A DNA stretch of 64,000 nt from Gigantopelta aegis. Taxonomy: Eukaryota > Mollusca > Gastropoda > Neomphalida > Peltospiridae. Under the pieces are notes generated by a model. It did not search any database. It saw only the letters and a program-made list of their open reading frames with translations, and was not told the DNA's origin. Shown here piece by piece: positions 56,135 to 64,000 of the stretch (its first letter is position 1; each line of letters starts with the position of its first letter). The stretch spans positions 29,364,769-29,428,768 of the forward strand of contig NC_054711.1 in assembly GCF_016097555.1 (NCBI RefSeq), given 5' to 3'. Made by a program: the position numbers and the translations under genes.

Positions 56135-56450
56135 GAATGACGTCATTTTGGATGTCTTTACATCAAAATAACGTTATGCCTAACGTTTTTTGTTTTCTGA
56201 ACGCTGGAAAGCTTTCAGTGTCAAATTGCCATTGAAATTTATTTGTTTGATGACTATGAATGCACATGTCAATCATGGAGTGTCACCCAAGTACGTTTGC
56301 TTAAATGTCAATAAACCTAGTGCCGAGACCTTGACTAATTTATATCTAATTTGCAAAGTTATCAAATTCTTAAAGTATGTGATCTTAAAAATATCACATA
56401 CTTTGATTGCACTGAAAATGTAAGATATTATATAATAAATGTATTTATAC
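56135..56450 (+). repeat. Dispersed repeat with conserved hairpin, copy 2
   Basis: Matches 31310-31640, including TTTCTGAACGCTG, CTTAAATGTCAATAAA and the hairpin AAAGTATGTGATCTT with ATATCACATACTTTG. Confidence 0.7.
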
Positions 56451-57430
56451 AGTTACCAACACCACAACATTTACTTTAATACAATATAGTTCAACATAAA
56501 TAATATTTTCTACACAACTCCCATTTGGCTGTCATGGTTATGAATAATGGTTCAATTAATACTACAGGATTGGTTGATAGATGCAATTTTATATTACAAG
56601 TTATTTGAAAATGCATCTTAACTAGGGAAAAACCGAGAATGACAAAAATGTTGCTACACATCAAATGGTCATGACAAGATGCTATCTTGTGCTTTTATAA
56701 ATTCGAAAATTTGTATATTTGATTTGATTCGATATCATCATGAAGCTTCGATTTAATTTGATTTTTATGAATTTGAAATTTCGAATGTTGTGGTATACTG
56801 ACAATTGAACAAACTAACTTGAAACAAGTATGGTATACTGTATATCATATACATGTGTATACGGAATTCTCATACTTAAAAATTTAAATACTTAAATTAT
56901 ACATGTACCAGCATACCGTTCTTTATGATCATCGCCTGAAATCAAATCATGAGTGAAAAGTCATCTTCAGATGAATTTGGAACGCTGTGCTAGTAACTTT
57001 CAAATCTCATTAAAATGACGTTACCGGTAATCTCCATAAGTGCACCTGATCCAATGAATATTTATATCTTGTCTTTATTTTCCCTTCCTGAGCTGAATAT
57101 TCCATGGTGAACTGCATCCGAAGTTTTTCCCAAGATATTCGAGATTCAAAATTCGATTAGATAATTTTAGAAAATTCAATTTGCACAGCCCTAATATAAG
57201 TAACTACAGACTAAAACATGAACACTGAAAACACACCACCCAATGTTCTTTTGTTATTGCTGTATCACATGTGCGAGGTTGTTATACAGCACACTATAAC
57301 CCTAACCCTTGTATTCAATTTTGGGTTATACACAGATAACATCCAGTTATACAAAATCAGTTAAATGTTTGTTTGTTTTTTATTCTCGTATCCTTTTCAC
57401 AACTACAAATCTGAATGCTGAGATTAGGCC
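56451..57430. other. AT-rich spacer
   Basis: No exon or repeat family recognised. A CTATAACCCTAACCC word occurs near 57293. Confidence 0.4.
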
Positions 57431-58303
57431 TCCAGACCACTGGTATATACAGACCAGTACAAATTACTATATAAGACATATATATATAATAACCACAAAC
57501 CACTGATATATAGTAACAACAGACCACTGGTGTATAGTAACCACAGACCACTGGTAAACAGTAACCATAGATCACTGGTCTATAGTAACCAGACTAATGG
57601 TCTACAGTAACCACAGACCACTGATAACAGTAACCATAGACCACTGGTCTATAGTAACCAGACTAATGATCTATAGTAACCACATACTACTGGTATACAG
57701 TAACCACAGACCATTGATATATAGTAACCACAGACCACTGGTGTATAGTAACCACAGACCATTGATATACAGTAACCACAGACCGCTGGTATATAGTAAC
57801 AACCCGCTGGTATATAGTAACCACAGACCACTGATATATAGTAACCACAGACCACTGGTATATAGTAACCACAGACCACTGATATACAGTAACCACAGAC
57901 CACTGGTCTATAGTAACCACAGACCACTGGTCTATAGTAACCACAGACCACTGATATACCGTAACCACAGACCACTGATATATAGTAACCACAGACCACT
58001 GGTCTATAGTAACCACAGACCACTGGTCTATAGTAACAACAGACCTCTGGTATATAGTAACCACACACCACTGGTCTACAGTAACAACAGACCACTGGTA
58101 TATGGTAACCACAGACCACTGGTATACAGTAACTACAGACCACTGGTCTACAGTAACCAGAGACCACTGATATACAGTAACCACAGACCACTGGTCTATA
58201 GTAACCACAGACCACTGATATACAGTAACCATAGACCACTGGTATACAGTAACCACAGACCACTGGTATATAGTAACCATAGACCACTGGTATACAGAAC
58301 CAA
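57431..58303. repeat. 24-bp satellite array, about 36 units
   Basis: The unit is roughly AGTAACCACAGACCACTGGT plus ATAT. Because 24 is divisible by three, long frames stay open on both strands and translate to eight-residue repeats; these are not genes. Units differ mainly at the GGT/GAT and TATA/TCTA/TACA positions. Confidence 0.95.
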
Positions 58304-58449
58304 ATAACTTCAAACAATCATGCCACAACCACATTAAGGAGACAGTAATTATCACATTTATGTACAAATATTATGGACCACAATGTGTTTTCTAAATATT
58401 GGTTAACAAAACCCCAAATAAAATAAACATACGATTCAACCCAAGCAAC

Positions 58450-58700
58450 CGGCTAGTGTATAATAGAACAGAATATGGGTCTGTAATTCAACATGGTCCA
58501 CTGGTCTATGATACAACATATGTTGTATTTATAATTCAAGATGAACAACCAGTCTCTTATACAACACAGACCATGGGTCTGTAATTCAACATGAACAACC
58601 AGTCTATGATAAAACAGAATATGGGTCTGTAATTCAAAATGATACAACACAGACCGTAAATCTTTAATTCAACATTAATTGCCACCTACATTTAAGTGTG
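58450..58700. repeat. Diverged transition zone of the satellite
   Basis: Irregular 22-26-bp units such as GGTCTGTAATTCAACATG and CCACTGGTCTATGATACAAC combine features of the 24-bp and 46-bp arrays. Confidence 0.7.
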
Positions 58701-58869
58701 ATTCAACAAGCAACTGGTTTAAATTAACATAGGCCACTGATGTATGATTCAACAAACAACTGGTTCGTATCATCACAGGTCACCACTGGTGGAAATATTC
58801 GAGCATATTTCAAGGATATTTTTTAAAATCTACTACTTTTTCAACACAAATCTTCTGCTTTCTGTTGAC

Positions 58870-60245
58870 TAAAGGTTGACAGGTCTACCTACCAGTGTAT
58901 GATTCAACAATCCACTTGTCCAATTCAACACGGGCCACCAGTGTATGAGTCAACAATCCACTTGTTTGATTCAACACAAGCCACAAGTGTATGAGTCAAC
59001 AATCCACTTGTTTGATTCAACACAGGCCACACGTGTATGAGTCAACAATCCACTTGTCTGATTCAACACAGGCTACCAGTGTATGATTCAACAATCCACT
59101 TGTCTGATTTAACACAGGCCACCAGTGTATGAGTCAACAATCCACTTGTCTGATTCAACACAGGCCACCAGTGTACGATTCAACAATCCACTTGTCTGAT
59201 TCAACACAAGCCACCAGTGTACGATTCAACAATCCACTTGTCTGATTCAGCACAGGCACCAGTGTACGATTTAACAATCCACTTGTCTGATTCAACACAG
59301 GCCACCAGTGTACGATTCAACAATCCACTTGTCTGATTCAACACAGGCCACCAGTGTACGATTCAACAATCCACTTGTCTGATTCAACACAGGCCACCAG
59401 TGTACGATTCAACAATCCACTTGTCTGATTCAACACAGGCCACCAGTGTACGATTCAACAATCCACATGTCTGATTCAACACAGGCCACCAGTGTACGAT
59501 TCAACAATCCACTTGTCTGATTCAACACAGGCCACCAGTGTACGATTCAACAATCCACTTGTCCGATTCAACACAGGCCACCAGTGTACGATTCAACAAT
59601 CCACTTGTCCGATTCAACACAGGCCACCAGTGTACGATTCAACACTTGTCTGATTCAACACAGGCCACCAATGTACGATTCAACACTTGTCTGATTCAAC
59701 ACAGGCCACCAGTGTACGATTCAACAATCCACATGTCTGATTCAACACAGGCCACCAGTGTATGATTCAACAATCCACTTGTCTGATTCAACACAGGCCA
59801 CCAGTGTACGATTCAACAATCCACATGTCTGATTCAACACAGGCCACCAGTGTACGATTCAACAATCCACATGTCTGATTCAACACAGGCCACCAGTGTA
59901 TGATTCAACAATCCACTTGTCTGATTCAACACAGGCCACCAGTGTACGATTCAACAATCCACATGTCTGATTCAACACAGGCCACCAGTGTACGATTCAA
60001 CAATCCACTTGTCCGATTCAACACAGGCCACCAGTGTACGATTCAACAATCCACTTGTCCGATTCAACACAGGCCACCAGTGTACGATTCAACAATCCAC
60101 TTGTCTGATTCAACACAGGCCACCAGTGTACGATTCAACAATCCACTTGTCTGATTCAACACAGGCCACCAGTGTACGATTCAATAATCCACTTGTCTGA
60201 TTCAACACAGGACACAGGAGTAAGATTAAACAATCCACATGTCTA
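58870..60245. repeat. 46-bp dimeric satellite array, about 29 units
   Basis: The unit is two half-units: GATTCAACACAGGCCACCAG plus TGTAC, and GATTCAACAATCCACTTGTC plus TG. Spacing is exactly 46 in the homogeneous middle (for example 59281 to 59327). Two units near 59640-59700 lost the AATCC segment. Units at the left edge are more diverged than those in the middle. Confidence 0.95.
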
Positions 60246-60263
60246 ATTCAACAGAGACTTCTT

Positions 60264-60396
60264 CAAATTATTTCCGTGCTAATATCCAATTAATCTCATT
60301 AAAACTCGATCTGGGTGAGAACCGACTCTGGGCTGTGAACCCAGTATATACCAGCCTTGTCCGATGGCTTAACTATGAAGCTACCGAGGTCAGTAA
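60264..60396 (-). mobile_element. C-type SINE, internally deleted, reverse strand
   Basis: TTCCGTGCTAATATCCAATTA (3' end) is joined directly to AAAACTCGATCTGGGTGAG and the head GGTATATACTGGGTTCACAG (reverse complement). It lacks the middle 100 bases of the 50303 copy. Confidence 0.75.
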
Positions 60397-60654
60397 AGAC
60401 TACTAATGCTGCTGCCATTCATCAAAATACTGTCAACTTGACAGAGTCATGGATTTCACACTATAGGCCTCACCAAAGTAAGACTTCAACATGACATTTC
60501 CATCACTCATAAATTTCTAGATCAAACTTGAGATAACATCAAATTTCAACTGCAAATTAAACTATATGCAATTTCTGTCTTTTGACACTGCCCCTACAAT
60601 TGACATCATACATGTTTAAAAACATGATTGAGGCTTACTTAGTTTTGAAATATT

Positions 60655-60868
60655 CCAAATCTAGAAAAAAACTATCCTACCACACATCCAATTTAAGACT
60701 TCAAGACAATCAGAATTAAGTGACATTATCAAGATCGTATCTTGAAGGAATGCATGGTTTTCAAATCTAGAAAACACAATCCTACCACACATCCAATTTA
60801 AGACTTGAAGACAATCAGAATTGTGTGGCATTGTCATCAAGATTGTATCTTGATGAAATGTATGGTAT
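60655..60868. repeat. 105-bp tandem duplication
   Basis: TCCTACCACACATCCAATTT recurs 105 bases apart (60674 and 60779), followed by AAGACTT(C/G)AAGACAATC and ATCTTGA words in both. Confidence 0.85.
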
Positions 60869-61392
60869 TAACAGTATACCCATGTACATGTATGTATTAT
60901 GATTAAATAAGAATTCAGCAGATGGAATATCTCGCCTACTATAACCTCATTTGGTGTCACTGATATAGTTACATTTATAGATGTTCATATCAGTATATGT
61001 TATAAAAAAAACTTTAAATTTTAAAAAAAGGTCGCCCTATTTGTGAAGTCATTTTAATGCTTTCAATATGTACACTATAGAGCAGATGAAGAAATTATAC
61101 AAACGACATCACTATTCATGAGAAACACATACGAACTCAACCTCTGCAATTGCCCATTGCAAGTGGCAATGCCATGGAGGTTTTAATTATTCATGGCACT
61201 TTTTTTTGCTGTGGACAATATTCGATTTTTTCTTCTATGGCATGGTTTTTGCCGTAGACAGAGCCAATTACATCACTATTCAAAGTACCTGGTAATTAAC
61301 TCTTGAGTTTTTTCCCTTTTAGCCAAAAAGCTATTTTAATGCAAGATTTTCAATAATTTTTATGAAACTGAAAGAACCTTTTTTGGAAATGA

Positions 61393-61705
61393 GGGGCAGA
61401 ATGTAGCCCAGTGGTAAAGCATATGCTAGCTGAGCGGTCAGTGTGGGATCGATCCCCGTCAGTGGGCCCATTGGGCTATTTCTCGCTCCAGCCAGTGCAC
61501 CACGACTGGTATATCAAAGACCGTGGTATATGCCATCCTGTCTGTGGGATGGTGCATATAAAAGATCCCTTGCTACTAATGGAAAAATGTAGCGGGTTTC
61601 CTCTCTAAGACTATATCACAATTACCAAATGTTTTGCATCCAATAGCTGATGATTTATAGAGCAATGTGCTCTAGTGGTGTCGTTAAACAAAACAAACTT
61701 TCTTC
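61393..61705 (+). mobile_element. B-type SINE with tail 2, complete
   Basis: Head GAATGTAGCCCAGTGGTAAA, B box GGGATCGATCCCCGTC, core, AATGTAGCGGGTTTCCTCTC, and tail 2 to GTTAAACAAAACAAAC, then a T-rich end. GAAATGA-type words flank it. It pairs a B head with tail 2, unlike 54178. Confidence 0.9.
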
Positions 61706-62707
61706 TTTTTTTTTAGAAATGAAAACATACATGTAACTAAGATCATCTTCTGATGTTTGACTACAGCTTGGCAAATAATTTTTCGGTCTGGTTTTCACTT
61801 TACTTCGTCATAAAGTTAACCTTTACACATGCATCGAGATGAACATTCATAGATGTAACTACAAACCAAGTTTAGCTGATATAGATCTGACATGTAGCTG
61901 TCTAAAAAGTATGATAATGTACATATATCACCTTTGTCCTTCAAAAAGACGAGAGAGAAAAGTAAATAAATAGAGATTATTATACAAGTTTGTGTGACAT
62001 ACTGATTTTATGAAACGAATGTTAGAAGTACTGTATTGCTTGAGCAAGAGCAATTAAGGGTCATACATGAATACTGACACGAGTTTCGTAAAATCAGTAT
62101 GACTCACACGCGAGTGTAATAATTTCTTTATTATCCATATTATCCAAAATATAATTTTTATGAATAACAAGCTAGGACCATGTCAAAACATTTCAAAAGT
62201 AACTAGAAAGTGTTTACAAGACTGGGGAAGCCACTTTAAGTTATGACGTCGCTTCACAAAATGACGTCATTCTGTGTGCATGTGAAAAGCATTATGACAC
62301 ATGTGTCAACTGGTTATATTTCCTTGAATATCTTGAACTACTTACTACTAATAGATAAGCTCTATTTATGATACCCTGTATATGTACTCATGTACTCAGT
62401 AATTTTCATCACAAATCTCTTAGCTTCAACTGGTTGTCTCAAACATTCGGTCCTTAGTTGTGAAAAATTAATGGGACTGACATTACTAAAAGTAATGTCG
62501 AGGTTTGAATAAAACTACAACTTTCATCACAAATTTACCGTTATTTTGTTAAGCGCCTTCCTTCAATTACTGTTATCAATGTTTACCATAATAATATATA
62601 ATACAAGATACCCACATTGCATTACACTACAAATATATCACAACACCGAAAAATCTCATAATATTCATTACTACAATTTTAAAATACTTTTTTCCCAATC
62701 GACACTG
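61706..62707. other. Probable 3' UTR side of the minus-strand gene
   Basis: AT-rich, no repeats identified. It lies immediately 3' (minus strand) of the stop codon at 62708. Confidence 0.35.
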
Positions 62708-62919
62708 TTATTTTATTGCATCAGTGTCGGACTCTGAAACTGGCCGAGTTGTGCTCGGTTTCGTTTCGTTTCCTGGAAACCAGCTGAAAAACCGAGAGAG
62801 TGGGTTTTTGTCTTCAACAATCTCGGGTAAAGATGTCGAGCGTTTGGCGGTCATTTTACTCATCTCCAACTCAACCACCTTCTGTTGGCGATTCTTCAGT
62901 AATCTTCCACCTGCAAATC
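62708..62919 (-). CDS. Last coding exon of an unnamed gene, minus strand
   Basis: On the minus strand, ACCATATTATTTCAG is an acceptor just before base 62919. Two bases then lead into a frame of 69 codons and a TAA stop at 62708-62710. The peptide starts FAGGRLLKNRQQKVVELEM, contains KRSTSLPEIVEDKNPLSRFF and SWFPGNE, and ends SESDTDAIK. It is non-repetitive, uses balanced codons, and looks like a charged, Ser/Thr-rich cytoplasmic C-terminus. AATAAA overlaps the end of the frame (GCAATAAAATAA), although a real poly(A) site may be further on. I do not recognise the family. No upstream exon was found between 62920 and 64000, so the remainder should lie beyond the window. The plus strand is also open here but has no splice or start context. 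Confidence 0.6.
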
Positions 62920-62987
62920 CTGAAATAATATGGTGAGGAGGTTAACGAAATTCATGCAATGAAAGGAATGTTATTTAATGATAAATA

Positions 62988-63430
62988 CAGGGCTTCTAGA
63001 TTATGGTAGCCCCCCTCCCATGGCTAGTGATATTCAATGGTGGGCTAGTAAATAACTACTATTGTCATGCTAGACAGGGCTTCTAGATTATGGTAGCCCC
63101 CTCCCATGGCTAGTGATATTCAATGGTGGGCTAGTAAATAACTACTATTGTCATGCCCGAGGGCTAGTGAATTTTTTTTGGTTTCAAATGTTGCAGTTAC
63201 GTCTATTTTGTAAATATGAATATCCTGCTCCCCCCCCCCCACCCCCCAATGTTAGTGTTTTTAATCCCTATCTCCCTCTTTAGGTGACATATCCAATTAT
63301 TACTATTATTTAGTGAAATTGTATTAACTTAAAGTAAAGTAGGGCTAGTGAATTTTTAATTGTGGCTAGTACATTTTTAAAATCACTGATCCCATGGCTT
63401 GTGGATTTTATAAACATTTTAGAAGCCCTG
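62988..63430. mobile_element. MITE with CAGGGCTTCTAGA ends and an 87-bp duplication
   Basis: Left CAGGGCTTCTAGATTATGG, right TTTTAGAAGCCCTG. The first 87 bp are repeated in tandem (starts 62988 and 63075) with almost no change. GGGCTAGTGAATTTTT words recur inside. A C-run is at about 63231-63246. Confidence 0.75.
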
Positions 63431-63545
63431 AAATTGTTTACATCAGTTTACAATGATAAACAGTTTGAGGATATAATGTAACAAAAACAAAACCAAAAAT
63501 TAAAGCCGCTACCAGGTTTTTGTAGATTTGAAATCTTTTGACACT

Positions 63546-63758
63546 CACCACGACTGGTATATTAAAGGCTGTGGTATGTGCTGTCCTGTCTGTGGGATGG
63601 TGCATATAAAAGATCCCTTGCTACTAATTGAAAAATGAAGCTGGTTTCCTCTCTAAGACTAAATGTAAAAATTACCAAATGTTTGACATGCAACAGCAAA
63701 TGATTAATAAATCAAAGTCAACTACTGGTGTCGTTAAACAATTTTTTTTTTTAAACTT
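63546..63758 (+). mobile_element. Core SINE, 5' truncated, 12-bp target duplication
   Basis: TCTTTTGACACT occurs at 63534-63545 and 63759-63770. The insert starts at CACCACGACTGGTATATT, has the full core TGCATATAAAAGATCCCTTG and tail 2 ending in a T run. Confidence 0.92.
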
Positions 63759-63963
63759 TCTTTTGACACTGGACACTACATTTCACGTTCTTTGACAAAT
63801 TTTAAATAGCAGTTGTCTTCCTATCATCTATCTAAAAATTATAAAAATATGTCCATTGATTTTCAAGATATTAGAGCACGTAAGTGTACCCTCCTTACAT
63901 TTTCAATTACGGCTATTTGGTATAGTATCTAACATGTTATTTTGACACTTTATCAAAAGAAAG

Positions 63964-64000
63964 TACCGGCCTCGGTGGTGTCGTGGTTAGGCCATCGGTC
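63964..64000 (+). mobile_element. A-type SINE head, cut by window end
   Basis: TACCGGCCTCGGTGGTGTCG and GTTAGGCCATCGGTC match the A-type head. The element continues beyond the window. Confidence 0.85.

Noticed and set aside
57597..58317. Open frames of 220-236 codons on both strands in the 24-bp array
   Set aside because: The unit length is a multiple of three, so any stop-free frame stays open. Both strands are open and translate to simple eight-residue repeats.
58870..60245. CRISPR-like regular spacing in the 46-bp array
   Set aside because: The spacers are nearly identical to each other, so it is a dimeric tandem repeat. The genome is animal, and no cas genes are present.
62724..62936. 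70-codon plus-strand frame opposite the minus-strand terminal exon
   Set aside because: No start context or splice support. The minus strand has an acceptor, a stop and AATAAA in the right order.

Overview
This is a eukaryotic, animal-type nuclear window: AT-rich, intron-rich, with canonical GT-AG splice sites and very dense interspersed repeats. The repeat set (tRNA-headed SINEs sharing one core with the phrase TGCATATAAAAGATCCCTTG, many MITEs, long CT and CA microsatellites) suggests a lophotrochozoan, most likely a mollusc. That species guess rests on my memory of the SINE core and cannot be checked here.

The one gene I can name with confidence is a complete cyclin Y (CCNY) gene on the + strand. 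It has eight coding exons from 18348 to 40725, all introns are GT-AG, and the spliced frame is continuous for 362 codons plus a stop. It encodes a membrane-tethered cyclin with an N-terminal MGNKQSCC acylation motif, a central cyclin box (VWDDQAVWN region) and serine sites that resemble the 14-3-3 docking sites of the vertebrate protein. A second, unnamed gene appears to converge on it: a minus-strand last coding exon lies at 62708-62919, with a good acceptor and an AATAAA overlapping the stop. A weak third candidate is a minus-strand internal exon at 2736-2917.

Layout. 1-18 kb: repeat-rich flank with a dead pogo-like transposon, hAT-like MITEs with 5-bp target duplications, a 5'-truncated LINE with a perfect 12-bp target duplication, a telomere-like array inside an inverted repeat, SINE fragments and a large foldback element. 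18.2-40.7 kb: CCNY, whose introns hold nested transposons. The most striking intronic structure is a nearly identical 1.2-kb inverted duplication shared by intron 2 and intron 7, flanking exons 3-7. Intron 6 ends in a 77-bp tandem array that runs into the exon 7 acceptor. 40.7-50 kb: probable CCNY 3' UTR and flank with a 50-bp minisatellite, foldback repeats and several intact SINEs with target duplications. 50-57 kb: SINEs and ~150-bp tandem units. 57.4-60.25 kb: a satellite domain in which a 24-bp monomer array grades into a 46-bp dimeric array. 60.3-64 kb: more SINEs, a MITE and the terminal exon of the convergent gene.

There are no rRNA genes, functional tRNA genes, CRISPR arrays or bacterial-type operons.
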